Origin: Mesorhizobium sp.
Lineage (GTDB): Bacteria > Pseudomonadota > Alphaproteobacteria > Rhizobiales > Rhizobiaceae
Direction of reading: 5' to 3'
DNA length: 64,000 nt
Assembly (NCBI RefSeq): GCF_004962245.1
Contig: NZ_SUHQ01000018.1
Coordinates: 1-64,000, forward strand
The notes beneath the pieces were generated by a model. That model had not been told where the DNA came from, searched no databases, and was given only the letters and a program-made list of their open reading frames with translations. The position numbers and the translations under genes are program-made. Shown here piece by piece: positions 15,617 to 24,522 of the stretch; positions within the stretch are counted from its first letter, which is position 1, and each line of letters starts with the position of its first letter.

Positions 15617-16510
15617 TTATTCTGCGGCGATCGCATGGTTGGGTTGAACGGCCGCAGAATAGTCGTTCATCAGTGTCTTGGCGATTTCACCCACCTCGAA
15701 TCGGTATGGGCCGATCTCGGAAACCGGCGTCACCTCGGCCGCCGTCCCGGTGAGGAAGCACTGCTGGAAACCTTCGAGCTCTTCCGGCATGATGGCGCGC
15801 TCGATCACCTCGAAGCCGCGATCCTTGGCGAGACCGATGACCGTACGGCGGGTGATGCCGTCGAGGAAGCAATCGGGCGTCGGTGTGTGGATCTTGCCGT
15901 CCTTGACGAAGAAGATGTTGGCGCCCGTCGCTTCCGCAACCTGGCCGCGCCAGTCGAGCATCATGGCGTCGGCATAGCCCTTGGCTTCGGCGGCATGCTT
16001 GGACATGGTGCAGATCATGTAGAGGCCGGCAGCCTTCGATTTCGACGGCGCGGTGCGCGGATCGGGGCGGCGCCATTCGGCCAGATCGAGACGGATGCCC
16101 TTCAGCTTCTGTGCCGGATCGAAATAGCTCGGCCATTGCCAGATGGCGATGGCGCAGTTGATCCGGTTGTTTTGCGCCGAAACGCCCATCTGTTCGCTGC
16201 CGCGCCAGGCGATCGGCCGGACATAGGCATCCTGGAACCCCTGTTTTTTCAACAGCGTGCGGCAGGCGTCGTCGATCTCGGCGACCGAATAGGGAATCTT
16301 GAAGCCGAGCAGGCGAGCCGATTCATGCAGGCGTTCGCTGTGATCGGTCAGTTTGAAAATTTCGCCGCCATAGGCGCGCTCGCCTTCGAACACCGCGCTG
16401 GCGTAGTGCAGACCATGGGTCAGCACGTGGATCTTGGCGTTGGCCCATTCAACGAACTCGCCGTTCATCCAGATAAAGCCATCCATTTGGTCAAAGGGAA
16501 CGGATGCCAT
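15617..16510 (-). CDS. ilvE: Branched-chain amino acid aminotransferase
   Basis: This PLP-dependent fold-type IV aminotransferase catalyses the last step of valine, leucine and isoleucine synthesis. Its 297 residues match the family. Recognisable segments are HGLHYASAVFEGERAYGG, the PLP-lysine region SKSKAAGLYMI (around residue 159), EATGANIFFVKDG and TPDCFLDGITRRTVI. The ATG at 16510 has a GGGAGGTTACC ribosome-binding site. The gene is monocistronic and ends at a clear terminator. Confidence 0.95.
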   Translation of the reverse strand: MASVPFDQMDGFIWMNGEFVEWANAKIHVLTHGLHYASAVFEGERAYGGEIFKLTDHSERLHESARLLGFKIPYSVAEIDDACRTLLKKQGFQDAYVRPIAWRGSEQMGVSAQNNRINCAIAIWQWPSYFDPAQKLKGIRLDLAEWRRPDPRTAPSKSKAAGLYMICTMSKHAAEAKGYADAMMLDWRGQVAEATGANIFFVKDGKIHTPTPDCFLDGITRRTVIGLAKDRGFEVIERAIMPEELEGFQQCFLTGTAAEVTPVSEIGPYRFEVGEIAKTLMNDYSAAVQPNHAIAAE

Positions 16511-16751
16511 GGTAACCTCCCGCGGGCGGCGGCCCGCATATTATTGTGTCGTTTCGTGTCAGCCGCACCGGGCGGCCCGTTTCTCAAAGCGTAGGCGGAT
16601 ATTAAAGGTATGGCAAACACAGGAAGTTCCGGAAAAACGGCTTTCCCTTGCCTTTTCGTTCGCAATCCGCCGAAAAGCTTGCCAAAAATTACCATCGGTG
16701 GGAAATTACGTCAATAGTGCTGACATAATTTCCCTTTCGCACGGAGAAAAG

Positions 16752-17285
16752 ATGACGGATCGCAGCCACCCAGCCGGAAAACCGATCAGGACGGCGATCT
16801 CCGACGAGGATGGCATCGACTTTGCCATCATCGAATTGTTCTTCTTCGCCTATCGCGATTTTACCTCCGATCCGGACCAGATCCTGTCCGATTATGGCTT
16901 CGGCCGCGCCCATCACCGGGTTCTGCACTTCGTCAATCGCAGGCCGGGCCTGACGGTCGCCGAACTCCTCGACGTGCTGAAGATCACCAAGCAGAGCCTG
17001 GCGCGCGTGCTCAAGCAACTGATCGACACCGACCATGTCGTCCAGTTGCAGGGTCCGCGCGACCGCCGCCAGCGCGAACTTTATCCGACGGCCAAGGGTC
17101 GCGCCCTGGCCCTGGCGCTGGCACGGCCACAGTCGCGCCGCATCCATGCTGCATTGGAAGATTCCGGAGCAACCGAACGCGCCTTGATCGAACGTTTCCT
17201 GGAAGCGATGGTCAATCCGGAACTAAGGGCGCAGATCGACACTGTGCCCACAAAAATGTCAGGGAAAAGCCATGGAGACCATTGA
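16752..17285 (+). CDS. MarR family transcriptional regulator
   Basis: This 177-residue winged-helix regulator has HRVLHFVNRRPGLTVAELLD, the recognition helix LKITKQSLARVLKQLID, and the wing GPRDRRQRELYPTAKG. The ATG at 16752 follows GGAGAAAAG. It overlaps the response-regulator start at 17272 by 14 bp, so MarR, response regulator and sensor kinase form one operon. Small-molecule and phospho-signalling control are therefore likely linked. The ligand is unknown. Confidence 0.9.
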   Translation: MTDRSHPAGKPIRTAISDEDGIDFAIIELFFFAYRDFTSDPDQILSDYGFGRAHHRVLHFVNRRPGLTVAELLDVLKITKQSLARVLKQLIDTDHVVQLQGPRDRRQRELYPTAKGRALALALARPQSRRIHAALEDSGATERALIERFLEAMVNPELRAQIDTVPTKMSGKSHGDH

Positions 17286-17991
17286 AAGGGTTGATCGACC
17301 GGCAGCACCGGACGACGATGCGCCGCATCTGCTGGTGATCGATGACGATACCCGTATCCGCAATCTTCTCAAACAATATCTGACCGAAAACGGCTTTCGT
17401 GTCACCGTTGCCGGAAATTCCGGCGAAGCGCGACGCAAGCTCGCTGGCCTGGATTTCGATCTGCTCGTGCTCGATATCATGATGCCGGGCGAAACCGGCG
17501 TCGATCTCGCCAAGGCGCTGCGGGCAACCAAGAACGTGCCGATCCTGATGCTCACCGCGCTGTCCGAAACCGACAGCCGGATCACCGGGCTCGAGGCCGG
17601 CGCCGATGACTATCTGCCGAAACCTTTCGATCCCCGCGAATTGATCCTGCGCATCAACAACATCCTGCGCCGCGGCGGTCCGGCAACGACGCCCAAGGTC
17701 GAGCAACTGGTCTTCGGCCCCTACACGTTCCAGATCGCCAAGCGAGAGCTCAAGCGCGGCGGCGAGGCTCTGAAGCTGACCGACCGCGAGCAGGAGATCC
17801 TGGCGATCTTCGCGGCGCGGGCCGGCGAAACGATACCGCGCCATGAACTTGTCGGCGACGAGTCCGAGGTCGGCGAGCGCACCATCGACGTCCAGATCAA
17901 CAGGCTGCGCCGCAAGATCGAACGCGATCCGTCCAATCCGGTCTGGCTGCAGACCGTGCGCGGTATTGGGTATCGGCTCAGCGTGGAATAG
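17272..17991 (+). CDS. OmpR/PhoB-type response regulator
   Basis: This 239-residue protein has a receiver domain (acidic pocket DDD at 24-26, phosphoacceptor Asp68 in LVLDIMMPG, switch Thr in LMLTAL, Lys in YLPKPFDP). A C-terminal winged-helix DNA-binding domain follows (KLTDREQEILAIF and TIDVQINRLRRKIERDP). It is coupled to the MarR gene by overlap and precedes a histidine kinase, its likely partner. The target genes are unknown. Confidence 0.95.
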   Translation: METIERVDRPAAPDDDAPHLLVIDDDTRIRNLLKQYLTENGFRVTVAGNSGEARRKLAGLDFDLLVLDIMMPGETGVDLAKALRATKNVPILMLTALSETDSRITGLEAGADDYLPKPFDPRELILRINNILRRGGPATTPKVEQLVFGPYTFQIAKRELKRGGEALKLTDREQEILAIFAARAGETIPRHELVGDESEVGERTIDVQINRLRRKIERDPSNPVWLQTVRGIGYRLSVE

Positions 17992-18043
17992 ACTGCCGCC
18001 CGCAGCCCCTTGTTGAGTGGCTGCAGATGAGCAAAAAGGGCGA

Positions 18044-19456
18044 ATGGCGACCACGCAACTGGAACAGCCGGGGGATAACGGCTTGATCGCTCGCGTGACG
18101 CGGGCGCTGAAGACCCTGCCGCGTGCCTGGAAACGGTTCTGGCGCCTCGTTTCGCTTTACATGCCGAAGCGGCTCTATGCCCGCTCGCTGATCATCGTCA
18201 TCGCACCGATGATCCTGCTGCAATCGGTCCTCGCCTTTGTCTTCATGGAACGCCACTGGCAGACGGTGACGCAGCGCCTGTCGCAGGCCACGGTGCGCGA
18301 CATCGCCGCGATCGTCGACCTGGTGGAAACCTACCCGAACGACGCCGACTACGCCAACGTCATCCGCATCGCGCAGGATCGCATGCAGCTGAAGATCGAC
18401 TTGCTGCCGCCCGAGCCGCTGCCGCCGCCCGGGCCAAAGCCGTTCTTCTCGATCCTCGACGAGATCCTCTCGTCCGAGATCACCCATCAGATCAACCGTC
18501 CGTTCTGGATCGATACGGTCGGCAATTCCAACATCATCGAGGTCCGCGTCCAGCTCGATGGCAAGGTGCTGCGCGCCTTCGTGCGCCGCAGCCAGGCCTA
18601 TGCATCGAACACGCATATTTTCCTGATCTGGATGGTCGGCACGTCGCTGGTGCTGCTGATGATCGCCATCCCATTCCTGCGCAACCAGATCCGGCCGATC
18701 CTGACGCTGGCCGAGGCCGCCGAGAGTTTCGGCAAGGGCCGGCCGATGCCGCGCGATTTCCGCCCGCGCGGCGCCGACGAGGTTCGCCGCGCCGGCTTTG
18801 CCTTCATCCAGATGCGCGAACGCATCGAACGCCAGCTCGAGCAGCGCACCGCCATGCTGACGGGCGTCAGTCACGATTTGAGAACCATCCTCACCCGCTT
18901 CAAGCTGCAGCTCGCGCTGACCGGGACCAAGGCCGACACCGAGGCGCTCGGCCAGGACATCGACGACATGCAGTCGATGCTGGAAGGCTATCTCGCCTTT
19001 GCCCGCGGCGAAGCGGCGGAAGACGCCGGCCGTTTCAATCTTGAAGCCTATTTCGAAAAGCTGGGCGAGGAGGCCACGCTGCGCAAGCGCAAACTGTCGA
19101 CCACGCTCACCGGCGATCCGCACCTGCATGTGCGGCCCCATGCTTTCGCCCGGTTGCTTTCCAATGTCGTCGGCAACGCCTTCCGCTACGCCAAGACTGT
19201 TGAGATCAACGCCACCCATGGCCGCGGCTCGCTGCTCGTCACCATCGACGACGACGGTCCGGGCATTCCGCCCGAAAAGCGTGAGGACGTGTTCAAGCCT
19301 TTCGTGCGGCTTGACGAGGCCCGCAACCTCGACGCCAGCGGCACCGGCCTTGGCCTTTCCATCGCACGCGACATCGCCCGCAGCCATGGCGGTGACATCA
19401 TGCTGGACAAGAGCCCGCTCGGCGGCTTGCGCGCCGTCATCAAGGTTCCGGCCTGA
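18044..19456 (+). CDS. EnvZ-like sensor histidine kinase
   Basis: This 470-residue membrane kinase has a transmembrane helix near 48-68 (IIVIAPMILLQSVLAFVF), a periplasmic sensor segment and a second helix around 190-212. A HAMP linker comes next, then a HisKA domain with His277 in GVSHDLRT. The HATPase domain includes NVVGNAFRYAK (N box), DDDGPGIPP (G1) and GTGLGLSIARDI (G2). It should phosphorylate the upstream response regulator. The start at 18044 (weak GGG site) is preferred; a GTG at 18017 in frame is an alternative. Confidence 0.93.
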   Translation: MATTQLEQPGDNGLIARVTRALKTLPRAWKRFWRLVSLYMPKRLYARSLIIVIAPMILLQSVLAFVFMERHWQTVTQRLSQATVRDIAAIVDLVETYPNDADYANVIRIAQDRMQLKIDLLPPEPLPPPGPKPFFSILDEILSSEITHQINRPFWIDTVGNSNIIEVRVQLDGKVLRAFVRRSQAYASNTHIFLIWMVGTSLVLLMIAIPFLRNQIRPILTLAEAAESFGKGRPMPRDFRPRGADEVRRAGFAFIQMRERIERQLEQRTAMLTGVSHDLRTILTRFKLQLALTGTKADTEALGQDIDDMQSMLEGYLAFARGEAAEDAGRFNLEAYFEKLGEEATLRKRKLSTTLTGDPHLHVRPHAFARLLSNVVGNAFRYAKTVEINATHGRGSLLVTIDDDGPGIPPEKREDVFKPFVRLDEARNLDASGTGLGLSIARDIARSHGGDIMLDKSPLGGLRAVIKVPA

Positions 19457-19457
19457 T

Positions 19458-19563
19458 TAGAGCGACGTGCGTCCAGTTGGACGCACAAAGTACGCTCTAA
19501 CACTTTGAACCTACGCATCGTGCTTTCCGAAAATCGAATTCGATTTTCGGGCCGATGCGCTAG
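19458..19563 (-). repeat. Family C repeat, full copy
   Basis: It contains GCGACGTGCGTCCAGTTGG/ACGCAC, the arms AGTACGCTCT, and a perfect 24-bp palindrome at 19527-19550 centred on GAATTC. The same layout in the opposite orientation occurs at 23205-23302. It directly follows the kinase stop codon. Confidence 0.85.
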
Positions 19564-19718
19564 TTTTTCTGGCGGTTGTGGACGGCCACCGGCCCGCGCC
19601 TTCATCGGCCCGTCATGAAACCATGCTGAAGAGCGCGCATGAAGCGCGCGATCCTGATCGATTCGGCCTTGCGGTCCCGCATCAAGGAAACCGTCGACCT
19701 TTCCTTGAAAGGGCCGCC

Positions 19719-20741
19719 ATGCGCATCCTGATGGTCACCGACGCCTGGCGCCCGCAAGTCAATGGCGTCGTCCATACGCTGGAACGGCTTTCGGAAACCC
19801 TGAAATCCTTCGACGTCGAGACGGACTTTCTGACCCCGAACATCTTTCGCACCTTGCCTCTGCCGACCTATCCGGACATCCGGCTGGCGCTGACGACACC
19901 GCACCACGTCGCGCGCCTGATCGCGGCGCGCGACGCCGATCATATCCATATCGTCACCGAAGGCCCGCTCGGCATCATGGCGCGGCGCTATTGCCGCAAG
20001 GCGGGCCGGCCGTTCACGACGAGCTATCACACGCGCTTTCCGGAATATCTGAGCGCGCGGCTGCCTATACCGGAAGCCTGGGCCTATCGCTGGCTTCGCG
20101 ATTTCCACAATTCCGGACAAGGTACGCTGGTCGCCACCCAGTCGCTGGCGGACGATCTGTCGGCGCGCGGCTTCACCAAGCTCAGGCCATGGACGCGCGG
20201 CGTCGACACCGACCATTTCCGGCCAGACAAGAGGAAGGATCTGGGGCTCAAGGAACCGATCTTCCTCTGCGTCGGCCGCGTCGCGATCGAAAAGAACCTG
20301 ACCGCCTTCCTCGACCTCGACTTGCCCGGCAGCAAGGTGATCGTCGGCGAGGGGCCGGAGTTGGCCAAGCTCAAGGCCAGATACCCCGATGCGCATTTCC
20401 TTGGCCACCGCCCCAATGACGAACTGGCCGAAATCTACGCCTCGGCCGATGTCTTCGTCTTCCCCAGCCGCACCGACACGTTCGGCAATGTCATCATCGA
20501 GGCGCTGGCCAGTGGCACGCCGGTCGCGGCCTATCCGGTGACCGGACCGATCGACATTGTCGGCGACGGCGTTGGCGGGGCGGTGTCCAGCGATTTGCGT
20601 GAGGCCGCGCTTGCCGCGCTCAATGTCGACCGCGCCGAGGCGCGCGAACGGGCGATGCGCTATAGCTGGAAAGCCTGCGCGGAAATGTTCCTGGAGACGG
20701 TTGAAGAAGCGCTGGGAACGACACGAAAGCTGGCCGCCTGA
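19719..20741 (+). CDS. GT4-family glycosyltransferase
   Basis: This 340-residue GT-B glycosyltransferase starts MRILMVTDAWRPQVNGVV, typical of the SqdX/MgtA-like group that transfers sugars to lipids. The donor-site region is DVFVFPSRTDTFGNVIIEALASG-like (described by its key residues Asp and Glu eight apart, around 256-264). The acceptor-side THxP pattern is present as HTRFPEYL. The start at 19719 is internal to a longer frame that overlaps a repeat. A sulfolipid or glucosylated lipid role is inference; it is not in an obvious operon. Confidence 0.88.
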   Translation: MRILMVTDAWRPQVNGVVHTLERLSETLKSFDVETDFLTPNIFRTLPLPTYPDIRLALTTPHHVARLIAARDADHIHIVTEGPLGIMARRYCRKAGRPFTTSYHTRFPEYLSARLPIPEAWAYRWLRDFHNSGQGTLVATQSLADDLSARGFTKLRPWTRGVDTDHFRPDKRKDLGLKEPIFLCVGRVAIEKNLTAFLDLDLPGSKVIVGEGPELAKLKARYPDAHFLGHRPNDELAEIYASADVFVFPSRTDTFGNVIIEALASGTPVAAYPVTGPIDIVGDGVGGAVSSDLREAALAALNVDRAEARERAMRYSWKACAEMFLETVEEALGTTRKLAA

Positions 20742-20749
20742 GAAGGCCT

Positions 20750-21109
20750 TTAGAACAATCGGCCGCCGTCAGGGACCCTGCGTTCGATTGCGCCTAGAAC
20801 GACGGCACCCTCCTCGTCGGGAAAGCCAAGCGTCAGCACTTCCGACATGAACGGTCCGATCTGCCGCGGGGGGAAATTGACCACCGCGAACACCTGCCGG
20901 CCGATCAGCGTCTCGGGCGCATAGTATTTGGTGATCTGCGCCGACGATTTCTTCACCCCGATAGCCGGACCGAAATCGATCTTCAGCTTGATCGCCGGCT
21001 TTCGCGCCTCGGGAAAAGGCTCGGCCTCGACGATCGTGCCGGCGCGGATATCGACGCGGTCGAAATCGGCGAAGCTGATCTCGGGCTTGCGCTGGCTGCT
21101 CGAACTCAT
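20750..21109 (-). CDS. CsaA-like tRNA-binding (OB-fold) protein
   Basis: This 119-residue protein is a single EMAP/OB-fold tRNA-binding domain: FADFDRVDIRAGTIVEAEPFP, KLKIDFG, SSAQITKYYAPETLIGRQV and VNFPPRQIGPFMSEVL. This group includes CsaA, a chaperone and tRNA-binding protein in Bacillus. Its stop is 9 bp from the converging glycosyltransferase stop. Its start is 18 bp downstream of the stop of a YbjN gene, so the two are probably co-transcribed. Confidence 0.88.
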   Translation of the reverse strand: MSSSSQRKPEISFADFDRVDIRAGTIVEAEPFPEARKPAIKLKIDFGPAIGVKKSSAQITKYYAPETLIGRQVFAVVNFPPRQIGPFMSEVLTLGFPDEEGAVVLGAIERRVPDGGRLF

Positions 21110-21127
21110 TGAGGGTCAGGACCTGGC

Positions 21128-21628
21128 TCAGGCGTTGCCGTAAGTCTCGAACAGGACGCCGGCCAGCGCGTCCTTGGCCGAGGTTCCCGACCAGACGACG
21201 AACTGGAACGCCTGGAAATAGCATTCGCAGGCCTCCAGCGCCGACGACAGCAGCACCTCGACCTGCTGGCTCGACGGCTCGACTCCACCGGCGAGCAGCA
21301 GTGACTGGCGGAACATGATCGCACCTTCCTGCTCCCAGAGGTCGAAATGGCCGAACAGCATCTGCTCGTTGATCAGGGAAAGCAGCCGCATCACTTCGAG
21401 AGCGCGTCCCTCCGGCACCTTGATGTCGAAGGCGCAGGCCAGATGCAGCGCCTCGAAATCCTCCATCCAGGAAAATGAGACGTGGTAGTCGGTCCAGCTT
21501 CCGGCAACCGAAATCGAAATCTCATCGTCGCCGGCCCGTTCGAAGGACCAGTCGTTGTTGTGGGCCACTTGCTCGATAACATCCACCGGATGGATTTCGC
21601 GCGAGAATTCGAGTTCGAGAAGTTCCAT
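21128..21628 (-). CDS. YbjN-domain protein
   Basis: This 166-residue cytoplasmic protein has the YbjN type-III-secretion-chaperone-like fold: NDWSFERAGDDEISISVAG, YHVSFSWMEDFEALHLACAFD and MRLLSLINEQMLFGHFDLW. YbjN proteins affect motility and stress adaptation in enterics by an unclear mechanism. The start at 21628 (MELLELEFSREI) is preferred over a longer frame because of family length. It is likely co-transcribed with the CsaA-like gene. Confidence 0.88.
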   Translation of the reverse strand: MELLELEFSREIHPVDVIEQVAHNNDWSFERAGDDEISISVAGSWTDYHVSFSWMEDFEALHLACAFDIKVPEGRALEVMRLLSLINEQMLFGHFDLWEQEGAIMFRQSLLLAGGVEPSSQQVEVLLSSALEACECYFQAFQFVVWSGTSAKDALAGVLFETYGNA

Positions 21629-21943
21629 GAAATGCTTCCTGTCGTTCAGGGGAGCGCCACACGCTCCGTGGGCACACACGACGAACATCCTATCTAGAAA
21701 CTCGGACGGCCAGGACTTCTCAACGCAAAGACCCCTGACCGGACCCCACCGCCCGGCGCATGACCCTGCTCCGAATCATGCAACAAATTCAGTCTATTGA
21801 TCGGGAGTCGCGTGACCAGCCCAATTTTTCGCGCTGCGTCATTCGCATGTGGAAAGCCGCTGTAACAATGATTCACGCAATGCCGGTAAGCGATTCACGA
21901 CAAAGCGCTTTTTGCGATTGTGCTTTGTGGAAAAGTTTAAAGA

Positions 21944-22246
21944 TTATTTTTTTGTTCTGGGCTTGGCCGCGGCCGCAGGTGCGGCCTGCCCGGCCAATTC
22001 GGCGAGCTTCGCCTCGAGTGCCTCGATACGCGCAGCGAGACGGGTATTTTCTTCCCTGGCCTTCACAGCCATGTCGCGGGCGGCCTCGAATTCTTCGCGC
22101 TGCACCAGGTCCATCGAGTTGAGAACGCGCTCGGCCTGCCCCTTGAAGGCGGTTTCCACTTCGCGGCGCACCCCTTGCGCGGCACCCGCGGCGTCGGTCA
22201 TCAGCTTGGCGAATTCATCGAGAATGCGGTTCGGTCCGGTCGACAT
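21944..22246 (-). CDS. ubiK: UbiK-type (BMFP) accessory factor
   Basis: This 100-residue coiled-coil protein of the BMFP/UbiK family has an amphipathic N-terminal helix (RILDEFAKLMTDAAGAAQGV), a middle NSMDLVQREEFEAARDMAVK, and a leucine-heptad C-terminus. An Ala/Lys-rich tail follows. UbiK aids ubiquinone synthesis with UbiJ in Gammaproteobacteria; in alphaproteobacteria the family also includes membrane-fusogenic proteins. The start at 22246 gives the family length. It is divergent from lgt, with 131 bp between them. Confidence 0.83.
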   Translation of the reverse strand: MSTGPNRILDEFAKLMTDAAGAAQGVRREVETAFKGQAERVLNSMDLVQREEFEAARDMAVKAREENTRLAARIEALEAKLAELAGQAAPAAAAKPRTKK

Positions 22247-22377
22247 GGCAAATCCTCGCTTGGTCGATTTGACGTAGTGGCGCACGGCACGGAATGCAAG
22301 CACCCACGTCGCCTTGACCCCGCCAAAACCCTGCCGCATGGTCCGCGCCCGAACGTGATCGCAACTGGGAGATCCTG

Positions 22378-23253
22378 TTGAGCGAATACCTTATGCTGCC
22401 GCTGGCCGCCCTGCCCTTCCCCAACATCGACCCGGTCATCGTCCAGATCGGACCGCTGGCGGTGCATTGGTATGGCGTCGGCTACATCGTCGGCATTCTC
22501 TTCGCCTGGTGGTATGCCAAGCGGCTCGTCACCAACACAAAACTCTGGCCCGACGGCACCTTGCCGATGAAGCCCGAGGATCTCGACGACTTCATCGTCT
22601 GGGCGGCCATCGGCGTGGTGCTAGGCGGGCGCACCGGCTACGTGCTGTTCTACGACCTGCCGCGCTACATCGCCCATCCACTCGATATCCTTGCCGTCTG
22701 GCAGGGCGGCATGTCGTTCCATGGCGGGCTGCTCGGCGTCATTCTCGCCATGACGCTGTTTTCCTGGTCTCGCGGCATCCGCACATGGTCGCTGTTCGAC
22801 GTGGTGGCTGCGGGCGTGCCGGTCGGCCTCGGCCTCGTCCGCATGGCGAATTTCATCAACTCCGAACTCTGGGGCAGGCCGACCGACGTGCCGTGGGCAG
22901 TCGAGTTCCCCAATGGCGGCCCATTTGCGCGCCATCCGAGCCAGGTCTACGAGGCGCTGCTCGAAGGCCTGGTGCTGTTCCTGGTGCTGCGCTTCCTCAC
23001 CCATTCGCGACTCAAGCTGAAGACGCCGCGCTTCGTCGGCGGCGCCTTCATCGCCGGCTACGGCCTCTCGCGCATCTTCGTCGAATTCTTCCGCGAGCCT
23101 GATCAGCAACTCGGCTACCTCCTCGGCACCGGCTGGCTGACCATGGGCATGGTGCTGTCGCTGCCGATGCTGCTGGCCGGCATCTGGGCGATGGCGACGG
23201 CTACCGCATCGGCCCAAAAGCCGGAATCGGTTTTGGGAAAGCGCGATGCGTAA
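22378..23253 (+). CDS. lgt: Prolipoprotein diacylglyceryl transferase
   Basis: This 291-residue integral-membrane enzyme adds diacylglycerol to the lipobox cysteine of prolipoproteins. Signatures are PLAVHWYGVGYIVG, FHGGLLG and the Lgt signature in the form VRMANFINSELWGRPT (most family members read GRIGNFIN, so Ile-Gly is Met-Ala here). The TTG start at 22378 has GGGAG seven bases upstream; an ATG at 22393 is the alternative. The last ~16 codons and the stop lie inside a family C repeat, so the C-terminus is repeat-derived. Confidence 0.95.
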   Translation: MSEYLMLPLAALPFPNIDPVIVQIGPLAVHWYGVGYIVGILFAWWYAKRLVTNTKLWPDGTLPMKPEDLDDFIVWAAIGVVLGGRTGYVLFYDLPRYIAHPLDILAVWQGGMSFHGGLLGVILAMTLFSWSRGIRTWSLFDVVAAGVPVGLGLVRMANFINSELWGRPTDVPWAVEFPNGGPFARHPSQVYEALLEGLVLFLVLRFLTHSRLKLKTPRFVGGAFIAGYGLSRIFVEFFREPDQQLGYLLGTGWLTMGMVLSLPMLLAGIWAMATATASAQKPESVLGKRDA

Positions 23254-23302
23254 AATCAAAGTGCCAGGGCGTGCTTTCCAAATGGACGCACGTCGCCCTG
23301 GC
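23205..23302 (+). repeat. Family C repeat overlapping the lgt C-terminus
   Basis: It carries CGCATCGGCCC, GGTTTTGGGAAAGC, GATGCGTAAAATCAAAGTG and a closing ATGGACGCACGTCGCCCTGG. This matches the copy at 19458-19563 in reverse orientation. The lgt stop codon (23251-23253) is inside the repeat. Confidence 0.85.
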
Positions 23303-23325
23303 CCGGTGACGCAATCGCTGCCGGT

Positions 23326-24414
23326 ATGACCCGGCTTAAAACCCGCATCGTCGAGCTGATCGATGCGACGGGGCCGATCCCCGTCAGCCAATACATGGCG
23401 CTTTGCCTGTTCGATCCGCGGGACGGCTACTATACGACGCGCGAGCCGTTTGGGGCTGCCGGCGACTTCGTCACCGCCCCGGAGATCAGCCAGATGTTCG
23501 GCGAGTTGGTCGCTGTCTGGCTTTACGAAGCCTGGCTGGCGACCGGTCGGCCGATGCCGGTCACCATCGCCGAGATCGGCCCTGGCCGCGGCACGCTGAT
23601 GAAGGACATGCTGCGCACGCTTTCGCGGCTCGATCCGGCGCTGACCACCGGCGCATCCTTCGCCATGATCGAGACCAGCCCGCGGCTGGCCGATGTCCAG
23701 AAGCAGACGCTGGCCGCCACGCCGGGCAAGGTCGGCTGGCACGAAAGCATCGACACGCTGCCGCAGACCCCGCTTTTCATCGTCGGCAACGAATTGTTCG
23801 ACGCTGTGCCCATCCGCCAGTTCGTCCGCGCCGGAACAGGCTGGCGTGAACGGATGATCGGCCTCGGCGGCGCGGACGAATTGCGTTTCTTCGCCGGCGC
23901 CGGCTCGGTCGATCCGACGCTGCTGCCGGGCGACGCCGAAAACGCGCCACAGGGCGCGATCGTCGAGGTCGCGCCGGCCCGAGCAGCGCTGATGGCGACC
24001 ATCACCGAGCGGTTGGCGCGGCTCGGTGGCGCCGGCCTGTTCCTCGACTATGGCTACCTCCGACCAGGGGTCGGCGATACGTTGCAGGCCCTGCGCAAGC
24101 ACGATCACGAAGACGTGCTGGCCAATCCGGGCGAAGCCGATCTCACCGCCCATGTCGATTTCGCCGCCCTTGCCGCGATTGTGCGGGCGCATGGCGTCAC
24201 TGCCCATCTCTCCACACAAGGTGAATTCCTGGTGGCAATGGGGCTTCTTGAACGCGCGGGCCAGCTCGGCGCCAATGCCAATGAGGCGACCCGCGAAAAG
24301 ATTGCGGGCGAGGTCGAACGCCTCGCCGGCCCGCAAGCCATGGGGGACCTCTTCAAGGTGCTTGCCATCCTGCCTGCCGGCATCGCCGTTCAGCCCTTTT
24401 CAACGGCGGATTGA
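23326..24414 (+). CDS. MidA/NDUFAF7-type SAM-dependent methyltransferase
   Basis: This 362-residue class I methyltransferase of the MidA/DUF185 family has ISQYMALCLFDP-like VSQYMALCLFDPRDGYY, GDFVTAPEISQMFGE, the SAM-binding EIGPGRGTLMKDML, and GNELFDAVPIRQF. Mitochondrial NDUFAF7 methylates an arginine in a complex I subunit; bacterial members probably modify complex I or similar proteins. The gene follows lgt by 72 bp and precedes pgeF, a conserved rhizobial order. Confidence 0.92.
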   Translation: MTRLKTRIVELIDATGPIPVSQYMALCLFDPRDGYYTTREPFGAAGDFVTAPEISQMFGELVAVWLYEAWLATGRPMPVTIAEIGPGRGTLMKDMLRTLSRLDPALTTGASFAMIETSPRLADVQKQTLAATPGKVGWHESIDTLPQTPLFIVGNELFDAVPIRQFVRAGTGWRERMIGLGGADELRFFAGAGSVDPTLLPGDAENAPQGAIVEVAPARAALMATITERLARLGGAGLFLDYGYLRPGVGDTLQALRKHDHEDVLANPGEADLTAHVDFAALAAIVRAHGVTAHLSTQGEFLVAMGLLERAGQLGANANEATREKIAGEVERLAGPQAMGDLFKVLAILPAGIAVQPFSTAD

Positions 24415-24522
24415 CTTTTCGCTGCCGCCTCTCCCACTCTCCCGACTTTCGACCGTCTCCGACTGTAGCCGATCTTTGGACTGTAGCTTGACGAAATCAC
24501 CCACACGGACAACAACGCCGCC

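Noticed and set aside
17978..19387. 469-codon frame antisense to the histidine kinase
   Set aside because: The plus-strand kinase has all conserved boxes. The antisense frame is compositional.
22621..24336. 571-codon frame antisense to lgt and the MidA-type gene
   Set aside because: It spans two well-supported genes and contains no known domain.
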